DNA of 64,000 nucleotides. Origin: Methanoculleus chikugoensis (GTDB lineage: Archaea > Halobacteriota > Methanomicrobia > Methanomicrobiales > Methanoculleaceae). The translations under genes and the position numbers were made by a program. Below are positions 41,684 through 50,164 of the stretch, one piece after another (the first letter of the stretch is position 1; each line of letters starts with the position of its first letter). Below the pieces are notes generated by a model that was given only the letters and a program-made list of their open reading frames with translations, was not told the origin of the DNA and made no database searches. The DNA is taken from positions 620,001 to 684,000 of the forward strand of contig NZ_AP019781.1 of NCBI RefSeq assembly GCF_019669965.1. The letters are read 5' to 3'.

Positions 41684-44600
41684 ATGAACGGATGGACGTA
41701 TGCATGCCTGGTGGTAGGGCTGCTTCTGCTGGCGGCCCCGGCCGGGGCGGCGCGGATACCTGATGATATTGAGATGCTTGATACAGGGCAAGAGTGGGTG
41801 ACGGCGGGGAGCGGGGAGACCTCGACCATCACGGCACTGGTCAAAAACGGCAGCAGCCCGCTTCCCGGGGTCACCGTTCTTTTCTCGATGGATAACCTTG
41901 ATGGGACCATCTCGCCCGCGCAGGCGGTGACGGGCATTGATGGAAAGGCGACGGCGATCTTCAAACCGGGAACCCGGAGCGGGGACACGGTCATCATAGC
42001 GACGGTATCGCATGAGGAACTGGACCTGCCTCTGGTGAATAACGTCGTGCAGAAGGTAGACCACGCGACGGCGCACCGGATCGTTAATCTCTGGTATGAT
42101 TCTGAGGTGACCGCCGGGGGGACGACGGATATTGTCATTCGGATGGCTGATCGGTATGGAAATCCGGTGGATAACCGGAGCGTGGCTGAGTCGGTGTCTT
42201 TCCTGGTGGGTCAGATCGTAGGCGGTTCCGGTGCGACATTCGCCAACGGTGAGGACGAGATCACAGTGCCGGTGGATGGTGCCGGGAACGTCACCACAAG
42301 ACTCCATGTTGATACAAAGGCCGGGCAGAACATTGTTTCTGTATCGTTTCCCGGAAATATCGCATCACGTTCCCTGATTATCACCGGGTGTGTGAGCGGT
42401 GAACCGGCGAAGATTTTCCAGACCGTTTCTCCCCGGGCGGAAGGATCAGATTATCCTGAGGTGCCGCTGCCCGGGTCGTTCACCCTGACCTATGCTCTCT
42501 ATGATGAGTATGGCAACCCCGCCGGGGATCGGGATCTAAGAGTAGATTTTACACGGATCTCCGGTGCCCTGATCGATGATGTGTCGTTCACCAAAACAAA
42601 CAGTGTGGGTAAGGCGCAGATTACATATAGTTCGTCAACCCGAGCCGGTGTCGCAGAGATTGTTGCGACCGCTGTCGATAACAACAGCGTCTTATGTAAA
42701 CAGAAGGTAGGCTTCTACAGTTCCGTTTCGAGTGATATGGTCGTTGCTGCCGCACCGGAGACCATCGCGAGCAGGGATGTAAAGGACGATATCGTCTCTT
42801 CGATCAGAGCGAAAGTGATGGACTCGAAGGGCAACCCCGTTGAAGGCGAGAGCGTCTTGTTCAGGCTCATCAAGGTCGATGCCGAAGGGTATAAGATGAC
42901 CGAAGAGCCTGTGATATCGAACGGCACTCCCCCCCCCTCCGGAAAAGACGGTCCGCCTGTTGTTGCCGTGACCGATAAGGATGGGTTTGCCACGATTGAT
43001 TTCCAGCCCGGAGCTTTCACCCGGAATGCGTCTGATCCCCTGTACAGCGATATGGCCTCGGGGAGTGCAACAATCCAGGCCGTCTGGAAAGATAAACAGG
43101 GAGATACTACCGTCTCATTCCGGAACTACCCTTATCTCAGCGTCAATGTCTCGGTCGAACCGCAGGTGGTTAATGTGACTGAAAACGTCAGCGTTACAAT
43201 CCGGTTGATCGGCGACGGCTGGGCGCTCCAGAAGAAGCCGATCGATGTGGTGCTCTGCACAGATCGATCGGGGAGTATGCTACAGAATACGACGTATGAC
43301 GGGGAGAGTACTAGTTATCCAAATTGGGTCGAGCAGGAGTCGATCGATGACCGGATGGTTCACGCAATGCGGGCAGCGAAGAACTTTACAGCTCAGATGC
43401 AGTCCTCGAAGGACAGAATAGGACTGGTATCGTTTGGTCAGAATGGAGATGCAAATCTTGACAAATATAGTTATAAATATTGGGCGGGAAACGACTATAA
43501 GGAAGTATGGCACGATGGCTATTGGGGGTGGGGGTGGCACGATGGCTATTGGGGGTGGGGGTGGCACGATGGCTATTGGGGGTGGGAGAGTGATTCCAGC
43601 GACGACGATGCTTATATCGCCGAGCATTACAAGAACCCACAAACTTACTCTGGCCCTGCCACCCGTGACCTTAACTTGACCTCAAACTATGGGAGTGTCA
43701 ACGCCACAATTGACAAGTGGCTCCCCTGCGGTGGAACGCCGATGCGCGAGGGACTGTACCAGTCCGTGCGGATGATCAAGGAGAACCCAAGAACGGGAGA
43801 CCCTGTGAAAGCGATTGTCCTCCTGACCGACGGGGAATATAGCACGAATCAAAACCCAGAGGGTGGCGGAAACAATGCATACCTTGGCGACGGAGTCGAG
43901 AGGGGCAGTGTCATCGAGTATGCAAAAAGAAATAACATCAAGATCTTTACAATCGCCCTCGGCAACGAACCGAGTCATAGCGAACTCCAGAATTACTCCA
44001 AGCAGACCGGCGGCACGTTCTACAGCGCCACCGCAGGCGACGACCTGACGCAGGTCTATGCGGCTATCGCTACGAAACTCCAGGAGGCGGCCGGCGTCAA
44101 CACCACGATGAATCTGGCGTTCGATAAGGTCGAGATCAATTCCGCGCCTGTTGAGGATGTCTTTGAGTATGTATCGTCTGAACCGTCGTCGACCAAGATG
44201 ATCAAGTACTGGACCGCAAACGAAACAACAATCCAGGGACCGGAATGGAAAAATCAGAGCGAAGACTGGGTGACGGGTGGCCAGAGCCTCTCCTTTAAGG
44301 TTGGCGATATCTATCGTGATCAGACCTGGGAGACGACGTTCAAGTTGAAGGTCCTGAAAGAGGGGAACATCGATATCTTCGGCAACGGTTCCATCATCAA
44401 GTTCAACGGCACCGCGGGCCCGACGGAACTGCGCCTGCCTCACACCTTCATCACCGCCAGCCAGAACCTCAGTGAGACTGATATTTTTGCAGCAGATATT
44501 CTGTTAACGCGTGGTCCTCTTGATGTTGATGAGGATAACCCCGGCACTCTCGTGCCCACCTGGGAGTTAATTTATACCGGGAACAGATCGGTAACACAGA

Positions 44601-44863
44601 AGGTTATGTATCAATTCAGCCTGGACAACATCTGGTGGGACGGCAGTTGGCGTGAGATCGATACGATACACCACCCCGCAAATACCGATATTAACGGCAC
44701 ATACTCGTCCACTCTCAATCTCGGAGATAGGGAGGGGTGGTACAAGATACGGGTCCGTGCAATAGAGAATGCGCCTGATGATGGTGGTGCGAGTAGGGAG
44801 ATAACATGGGCAGAGCCCATCTGGGTGGGGATGAGCGACCGGGCATATATTAGAATCAGCTGA
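41684..44863 (+). CDS. Large secreted Ig-like and von Willebrand A domain protein
   Basis: The protein has 1059 residues. The N-terminus MNGWTYACLVVGLLLLAAP is a signal peptide. Residues 35-480 hold Ig-like (Big-1/invasin type) repeats, e.g. GVTVLFSMDNLDGTISPAQ and VTGIDGKATAIFKPG, and VMDSKGNPVEGESVLFRL. A vWA domain covers about 520-810 with the MIDAS motif CTDRSGSM, then PCGGTPMREGLYQSV and AIVLLTDGEYS. An insert near 605-640 has three WHDGYWGWG repeats. No anchor is seen at the C-terminus (RAYIRIS). It is lower in GC than its neighbour. Adhesion or surface display is inferred. Confidence 0.82.
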   Translation: MNGWTYACLVVGLLLLAAPAGAARIPDDIEMLDTGQEWVTAGSGETSTITALVKNGSSPLPGVTVLFSMDNLDGTISPAQAVTGIDGKATAIFKPGTRSGDTVIIATVSHEELDLPLVNNVVQKVDHATAHRIVNLWYDSEVTAGGTTDIVIRMADRYGNPVDNRSVAESVSFLVGQIVGGSGATFANGEDEITVPVDGAGNVTTRLHVDTKAGQNIVSVSFPGNIASRSLIITGCVSGEPAKIFQTVSPRAEGSDYPEVPLPGSFTLTYALYDEYGNPAGDRDLRVDFTRISGALIDDVSFTKTNSVGKAQITYSSSTRAGVAEIVATAVDNNSVLCKQKVGFYSSVSSDMVVAAAPETIASRDVKDDIVSSIRAKVMDSKGNPVEGESVLFRLIKVDAEGYKMTEEPVISNGTPPPSGKDGPPVVAVTDKDGFATIDFQPGAFTRNASDPLYSDMASGSATIQAVWKDKQGDTTVSFRNYPYLSVNVSVEPQVVNVTENVSVTIRLIGDGWALQKKPIDVVLCTDRSGSMLQNTTYDGESTSYPNWVEQESIDDRMVHAMRAAKNFTAQMQSSKDRIGLVSFGQNGDANLDKYSYKYWAGNDYKEVWHDGYWGWGWHDGYWGWGWHDGYWGWESDSSDDDAYIAEHYKNPQTYSGPATRDLNLTSNYGSVNATIDKWLPCGGTPMREGLYQSVRMIKENPRTGDPVKAIVLLTDGEYSTNQNPEGGGNNAYLGDGVERGSVIEYAKRNNIKIFTIALGNEPSHSELQNYSKQTGGTFYSATAGDDLTQVYAAIATKLQEAAGVNTTMNLAFDKVEINSAPVEDVFEYVSSEPSSTKMIKYWTANETTIQGPEWKNQSEDWVTGGQSLSFKVGDIYRDQTWETTFKLKVLKEGNIDIFGNGSIIKFNGTAGPTELRLPHTFITASQNLSETDIFAADILLTRGPLDVDEDNPGTLVPTWELIYTGNRSVTQKVMYQFSLDNIWWDGSWREIDTIHHPANTDINGTYSSTLNLGDREGWYKIRVRAIENAPDDGGASREITWAEPIWVGMSDRAYIRIS
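43508..43585 (+). repeat. 27-base minisatellite encoding WHDGYWGWG
   Basis: Two complete units and eight codons of a third (43508-43534, 43535-43561, 43562-43585), identical base by base. They insert Trp/Tyr/Gly-rich repeats in the vWA domain. Identity shows recent slippage or expansion. Confidence 0.9.
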
Positions 44864-45668
44864 TACCCATTTTCGTATCCCCTTTTTTGATCGGAACGAG
44901 TTGCAGGGCAATCTGGCGAGTGTGGCCCTGATGGATAAACCCGCGGTGAGTTCGGGTAATCACACAGGTTTCCCGGAGCGGGCGGATAAACTATCACTTC
45001 CGGGAGGTATTTTACCCCGAAACAACCGGGTCACCGGGTCCATACTGACGCGTGTGCGGCTCCCTCAGGGCCTCCCGCCCGGCGAGTACATCATCTGGGT
45101 CCGTGGATCTGCGCCGGATACCGAGGATGCCTCGGCGAAGATCACCCAGACTGTAAATGCTGGGGCGGGCGGAAGCGCGTATATCCGCCTCGAGTGAGGG
45201 GCTCCGGCACCCCTTTTTCCACAGGAGAAGAAGACCCCCGCGGCCCGTACTCCCGCCCTCTCCCGTGCAGGGCTCACCCTTTACTCTCGCCGGTCCTGCA
45301 GGGTTCGCTCTCCCGCCACCTCCGGTTACCTGCACATGCCGGTATTTATCCCTCGCGAAACGTTCGCAGCCCTTCCGGTGGCATACCATATTTTGGCCTG
45401 TGTATTCGCGGCCAAATTGTTGGATTGGGTCAGTATTGGTTGATTTATGGATCTGTAATGGGTGAAAATTACCTGAAATGATCCCTATATGATGGTTGCG
45501 TGGGCGAGGTGGTTGTCCGGTCCCGGTTTGAATTGAAAATTGCGGCATAATTCCCTGGGTTTTGGCTATTCCAATGATAATGTGCGTTTCTTAGCCGCAC
45601 CAAAAAAATCCGGATCAAACGAAAACTCTTATATATATTGCATGGGATCACGGCTCCCTGATCTCAGT
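44864..45668. other. Region between the two vWA genes
   Basis: About 800 bases with no complete gene. It contains a fragment (about 45050-45197) of the C-terminus of a third vWA-type protein, a GC-rich stretch with no feature, and a TATA box CTTATATATATTG (45628-45640) for the second gene. Confidence 0.6.
45050..45197 (+). pseudogene. C-terminal fragment of a third vWA-type surface protein
   Basis: Reads VRLPQGLPPGEYIIWVRGSA, then EDASAKITQTVNAG and AYIRLE before the stop. The neighbours end in FPPGEYLIRVRASADDVPDAG ... TTYIRIM and YKIRVRAIENAPDDGG ... AYIRIS, so this is the same C-terminal domain. No start, signal peptide or vWA domain is connected, so it is a relic. Confidence 0.68.
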
Positions 45669-48608
45669 ATGAATTTTACAAAAGTATTCCTCCTCGCGAT
45701 CCTGCTCGGCCTGATCGTTCCTGCGGCGAGTGCGACAGCCCCCGGCCGGATCACCCTCTCAAGCGATCTCGGGTGGCTCGCGGCAGGTGGAGCCGATTCC
45801 GCTGAAATAACCGTGCAGGTCTTCGACGGGAGCGGGATGCCGCTCGACAACTGCACCGTGGCGTTCGAGGTCGACCCGGTCTTCGGGCGCATATCGCCCG
45901 CGACCGTCACCACCGGCGCATCCGGAACCGCCGCCACATCGTTCATCCCCGGCAGGACGAGCGGCGTCGCCATGATAACCGCACGGGCCGGTACCGTAGA
46001 GGAGACGCTCTCCCTCCCGATCGACCACGGCCCGGCCGGCCGCGTCACCTACCTCGACTACGAGTTCGAGGTTGCCGCAGGTGACGTCACCGTCATCACC
46101 GTGGGGCTGGCCGACCGGTACGGCAACCCGGTGGACGATACCCGGGGCGCCGAGGCCGTCCGTTTCAGCGTCGGTTCGGTCGACGACGATGCCGTCTTCA
46201 TCGACGATGGGGGAGCGCCGGTGCCCGGGATAGAGCGGACGGCCAACGCCACCGGATACGTCCAGGTGCCCTTCAGAACCGGCCGAACCGTCGGCGAGAA
46301 CATCGTCCGGATAACCGCTCTTTCAGGCGGGATCGACCGCTACATCTCTATCCGCGGCCTCCCGACCGGAGACCCGGCCGCCATCGCCGTTTCGGTCAAC
46401 CCCGATGCCGATCCGGAACCCTACCAGCCTGCCGACGGAGAGAGCACGTTCACCCTGACTTACCGGCTCTTCGACTCCTGGGGCAACCCCGCGGCCGGCC
46501 GGGATATCCGGGTCGCCACCTCCCTTGCAGGGGAAGGCACCGTCCTGACGACAAACGGCACGGGCGTCGCCCGCCTTACCTACGGCCCGAAGGATACCAC
46601 CGGCAGGATCACCGTCAACGCAACCGCCGTGGACAACGCAAGCGTGACGGCATCGCAGGTCGTCGAGTTCGTCCACACCGCTCCTGCAGATATGCTTCTG
46701 TCGGCAAACCCCCAGTCGATGCCGAGCCTCGACGTGCCCGGCTCAGGACCGGCAACTCTCCGTGCAAAGGTCGTCGATGTGAAAGGAAACCCGGTCGCCG
46801 GAGAGAACGTGACCTTCGCCGTCCGGAACATCGATGCCGGCGAATTCGTGCAGGTCACCGCCCCCTATCTCTCTGCGTCCTCTGCCAGGACCGATGACGA
46901 CGGCTACGCGGCCGTCCGATTCTACCCCGGCACGTTCACCACCGACCGGACCGATCCGCGCTGGAGCGCTGCGGCGAGGGGCGGGTGCAATGTCGTCGCC
47001 ACGTGGAACGACACCACCCGGACGATACCCCTGGCCTGGGAGAACTACCCCTTCCTCTCGGTGGAGGCGGAGGTCTCTCCCGGGACGGTGGCGGTGAACG
47101 ACACGGTGGATGTTACCATCCGGCTCAAAGGCGATGGGTGGGCGCTCCGGCCGGACCCGATCGATGTGGTGATCTGCACCGACCGGTCGGGGAGCATGCT
47201 CTACGACGACCCCGACCGGATGCACTCGGTTCGCGAGGCGGCAAAGGCGTTCGTGGATCAGTTCTCGGAGAACCACGATCGCGCGGCCGCCGCCTCGTTC
47301 GGGTGTAAAGGATCCATCTCGCGTCCCGGTGCCAACTCCGGCATCGGCACGCACGAGATCGATAACGACTACACCTACCCGAAGACCTACGACGACTACG
47401 CAACGCTCGATCTCGGGCTCACCCGCGATCTCCCGGCGGTGAAGGGTGCGCTCGACGGCATCGTCCCCGACCACGGCACCCCGCTTCGGCACGGGCTGAA
47501 GGTCTCGATCGACCACCTGACCGCCGCTGCAGGCGACGATTCGGTAAAAGCCGTGGTGCTCCTCTCCGACGGCGATTACAACTGGTACGGCGACCCGCTT
47601 GCCCGGGGCTCGGGTTCGACCCCTCACTCGCCGGAAGGTTATGGGACGCTGGCCCGGAGTTACTACCGGTACGCGGATATCCCCTCGAACTGGCAGAACC
47701 TGGCAACTTACGCTGCGGAGAACGACATCCGCATCTTCACGATCTCGTATTCGGAGAGCCTCTCCAGTGACGCGAGATCGACGCTCCGGAGCATCGCCGA
47801 ATCGACCGGCGGGGGATACTACCACGCACCGGCTCCGGATGCCCTGGGGCCGATCTACACCGATATCGCCGGGGTCCTCAAGACGGAGGCCGGGGTCAAC
47901 ACCACGATGAGCCTCGACTTCAGCACGGTTCAGGTCAACGGCGAAGACCGGGAAGGGTCCGGCGTATTCTCCTACGTTTACGAAGACGGGGTCTCGACCG
48001 TCATCGAGAGCGTGGTCGTGAACGAGACGGGTCACTATACGATCATGCCGAGAAGAACTGTCAACCAGACCGACGACTGGAGCGACGACCGCAACCTGGA
48101 GTTCGCGATCGGGACGGTTCACCTCGGTCAGACCTGGGAGGCGACGTTCCGCCTGAGGGCGCTGACCGACGGCAACATCAACGTCTTCGGGCCCGGCTCA
48201 ACTATCACGTTCAACGACGCGGCAAAACTCCCCCTCCCCGACACCCTCGTCACCGCCGTGCCGGATCTCAGCAACACGGGTTTCGGCTCCGCGACGCTCA
48301 CACTCACAAACCCGCGCTACACCTGCACGGAACCGGTCAGGGAGATCCTCAGCGCTGCCTGGGACCTCACCTACACCGGAGCGGGAACCCTGACCGAGTC
48401 CGTAGAGTACTCAAACGACGGGGGCCTCTCCTGGGTGCGGTTCGGGACCGTGACCGGTGAGGCCGCATCTCTCGATGTCCGGGCATTCCCGCCGGGCGAA
48501 TACCTGATCCGGGTACGCGCCTCTGCGGACGACGTGCCCGATGCCGGACTGCTCTTCCCCCCCATCCGGGTCGGGGAGCAGCACACCACGTACATCCGCA
48601 TCATGTAA
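45669..48608 (+). CDS. Large secreted Ig-like and von Willebrand A domain protein, second paralogue
   Basis: The protein has 979 residues. MNFTKVFLLAILLGLIVPAA is a signal peptide, cleaved near SATA. Ig-like repeats cover residues 35-480 (VTVQVFDGSGMPLDNCTV-like, VADRYGNPVDDTRG-like and VVDVKGNPVAGENVTF). The vWA domain (about 500-770) has ICTDRSGSMLYDD, PDHGTPLRHGLKVS and AVVLLSDGDYN. It matches the neighbour along its length but lacks the WHDGYWGWG insert and is much richer in GC. No membrane anchor at the end (TTYIRIM). The TATA box lies 30-40 bases before this ATG; an ATG at 45642 would be too near it. Confidence 0.85.
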   Translation: MNFTKVFLLAILLGLIVPAASATAPGRITLSSDLGWLAAGGADSAEITVQVFDGSGMPLDNCTVAFEVDPVFGRISPATVTTGASGTAATSFIPGRTSGVAMITARAGTVEETLSLPIDHGPAGRVTYLDYEFEVAAGDVTVITVGLADRYGNPVDDTRGAEAVRFSVGSVDDDAVFIDDGGAPVPGIERTANATGYVQVPFRTGRTVGENIVRITALSGGIDRYISIRGLPTGDPAAIAVSVNPDADPEPYQPADGESTFTLTYRLFDSWGNPAAGRDIRVATSLAGEGTVLTTNGTGVARLTYGPKDTTGRITVNATAVDNASVTASQVVEFVHTAPADMLLSANPQSMPSLDVPGSGPATLRAKVVDVKGNPVAGENVTFAVRNIDAGEFVQVTAPYLSASSARTDDDGYAAVRFYPGTFTTDRTDPRWSAAARGGCNVVATWNDTTRTIPLAWENYPFLSVEAEVSPGTVAVNDTVDVTIRLKGDGWALRPDPIDVVICTDRSGSMLYDDPDRMHSVREAAKAFVDQFSENHDRAAAASFGCKGSISRPGANSGIGTHEIDNDYTYPKTYDDYATLDLGLTRDLPAVKGALDGIVPDHGTPLRHGLKVSIDHLTAAAGDDSVKAVVLLSDGDYNWYGDPLARGSGSTPHSPEGYGTLARSYYRYADIPSNWQNLATYAAENDIRIFTISYSESLSSDARSTLRSIAESTGGGYYHAPAPDALGPIYTDIAGVLKTEAGVNTTMSLDFSTVQVNGEDREGSGVFSYVYEDGVSTVIESVVVNETGHYTIMPRRTVNQTDDWSDDRNLEFAIGTVHLGQTWEATFRLRALTDGNINVFGPGSTITFNDAAKLPLPDTLVTAVPDLSNTGFGSATLTLTNPRYTCTEPVREILSAAWDLTYTGAGTLTESVEYSNDGGLSWVRFGTVTGEAASLDVRAFPPGEYLIRVRASADDVPDAGLLFPPIRVGEQHTTYIRIM

Positions 48609-48649
48609 CGATATTCGGGTGCGTGGGTTTGCGCACCCCCAAAAAACAA

Positions 48650-48721
48650 CGGACCCAGCGGGAATTGAACCCGCGTCCTTGGGTTCGAAGCCCAAAAGGA
48701 TGTCCTCTACCCCATGGGTCC
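48650..48721 (-). tRNA. tRNA-Arg (TCG)
   Basis: The acceptor stem is GGACCCA with TGGGTCC; the anticodon stem-loop is TTGGG-CTTCGAA-CCCAA (anticodon TCG); the T arm has GGTTCAATTCC. It is 72 bases long with discriminator G at 48650. CCA is not encoded. Confidence 0.95.
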
Positions 48722-48776
48722 CCTCTTCGGTTTCTATCGTAAGTTATTAAGCGTTTTTATATCAGTACTCTATACA

Positions 48777-49202
48777 ATGATCCTCTCATCCAGTGAGATC
48801 GATCGCCGGCGCGAGAACGGCGATCTCGTCATCGAGCCGTACCACCCTGAATCCCGGCAGCCCGCATCCTACGACCTCCGGGCGGCCGAAGAGACCATCC
48901 TTCCGCGCGGCGTATGCACCCTTGTCTCCTCGATCGAGCGGGTGGAACTCCCCGCCGACCTCGCCGCAACCCTCCGGTGCCGCTCCTCGCTCGCCCGTCG
49001 CGGCGTCCTCCTCGGCGGCGGGTTCGTCGACCCCGGGTTCCGCGGCCAGCTGACGCTCTGCCTGACGAATGCCGGTCCCGAGGATATCTGCCTTGCAGCG
49101 GGCGACCGGATCGTACAGATGATCCTGCAGGAAGTGCTGAATGGCGACCGGCTCTACCAGGGCCGGTACCAGGACAGCCTTGGCGCGGTGCATACACGAT
49201 GA
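48777..49202 (+). CDS. dcd: dCTP deaminase / dUTPase family protein
   Basis: Deaminates dCTP, giving dUTP (or dUMP in bifunctional forms), which feeds dTMP synthesis by ThyA. The protein of 141 residues begins MILSSSEIDRRR. Motifs RCRSSLARRGVLL, GFVDPGFRGQLTL and YQGRYQDSLGAV match the trimeric dCTP deaminase/dUTPase fold. It is shorter than typical dCTP deaminases (about 180-200), so a dUTPase-only role is possible. A TATA-like TTTTTATATC lies about 25 bases before the ATG, which supports it over an earlier in-frame ATG (48714) inside the tRNA gene. It overlaps nrpR by four bases. Confidence 0.85.
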   Translation: MILSSSEIDRRRENGDLVIEPYHPESRQPASYDLRAAEETILPRGVCTLVSSIERVELPADLAATLRCRSSLARRGVLLGGGFVDPGFRGQLTLCLTNAGPEDICLAAGDRIVQMILQEVLNGDRLYQGRYQDSLGAVHTR

Positions 49203-50164
49203 GTCCGTCAATACGCTCGGAACGGAAGTATCTTGAGATCCTGCGGATCCTTGCGGAATCGCACGAGCCCCTGGGCGCAAAACGGCTGAGCGAGAAGATG
49301 GCCGAGAGGGGTTTCGTCCTGAGCGACCGCGCCGTCCAGTACTACCTCCAGTACCTCGATGAGATGGGGTTTACGGAGAAGGCCGGGAACCGTGGCCGCC
49401 TCCTCACCGAGGCCGGGATTGCCGAGAGCGAGAGCGCGCTCGTCGATCAAAGGCTCGGCTTCATCATATCGAGGCTCGAACAGCTCGCCTTCCGGAGCAC
49501 CTTCGATCCCCTGACCGCTACGGGGAGCGTCGCCTACAACCTCTCCTTCGTGCGGGAAGAGGATCTCCAGGCCGTCACAGCAGCCTTCGACGAGGTGGCG
49601 GCGGCGGGTTACGGGTTCCTCTCCGCCTACCGGGTCGTCGACTCCGACCCCCGCATACCCGACGGCCACGCCGGGATCATGACGGCCTGCAGCGTCACGC
49701 TGGACGGTGTCCTCCAGAAGATGGGTATCCCGACAAGGCTCGAGTACGCGGGGAGGCTTGCCGTCGATGAGGACGGCTCCGCCGGATTCCTCGATCTCAT
49801 CGGCTACCGCGGGACCTCGGTCGACCCGCTCCACCTCTTCATATCCGCCCGGCTCACCTCGATCAACCGGCTGGTGACGACCCGGGCCGGCGTCGCGCTT
49901 GCAAACGTCCGTGCGGTGCCTGCGGCCGCACGCCACCGGGTGGAGACGACCGTCGGCCTCATGGAGGAGTGCGGCTTCACCTTCCCCGCCGGAGGGGGTA
50001 TCGGCGAGTTCAACCTCCCGAAACACCCCTATCGCCTCCCCGTCGTTGCGTTCAGCGGCATGAACATGGTAGGAAACGCCGTTGAGAAAGGCTATGCGAT
50101 CAAGACCGAGATTGGTGCGGGAACCATACCGTTCGGAAAAATAGCGGACGCTACAGCCAGGTGA
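49199..50164 (+). CDS. nrpR: NrpR-family transcriptional repressor (DUF128)
   Basis: A nitrogen-regulation repressor of methanogens; family members bind nif/glnA operators and let go when 2-oxoglutarate is high. The protein has 321 residues. Residues 1-75 are a winged helix (YLEILRILAESHEPLGAKRL and LSDRAVQYYLQYLDEMGF). The remainder is one NrpR effector domain: DGHAGIMTACSVTLDGVLQ, EYAGRLAVDEDG, FISARLTSI and GFTFPAGGGIGEFNLP. Some relatives carry two such domains or split them on two genes, so this single-domain form may be NrpRI- or NrpRII-like. It overlaps dcd upstream and, at 3' ends, the FtsZ-like gene by 14 bases. Confidence 0.86.
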   Translation: MSPSIRSERKYLEILRILAESHEPLGAKRLSEKMAERGFVLSDRAVQYYLQYLDEMGFTEKAGNRGRLLTEAGIAESESALVDQRLGFIISRLEQLAFRSTFDPLTATGSVAYNLSFVREEDLQAVTAAFDEVAAAGYGFLSAYRVVDSDPRIPDGHAGIMTACSVTLDGVLQKMGIPTRLEYAGRLAVDEDGSAGFLDLIGYRGTSVDPLHLFISARLTSINRLVTTRAGVALANVRAVPAAARHRVETTVGLMEECGFTFPAGGGIGEFNLPKHPYRLPVVAFSGMNMVGNAVEKGYAIKTEIGAGTIPFGKIADATAR

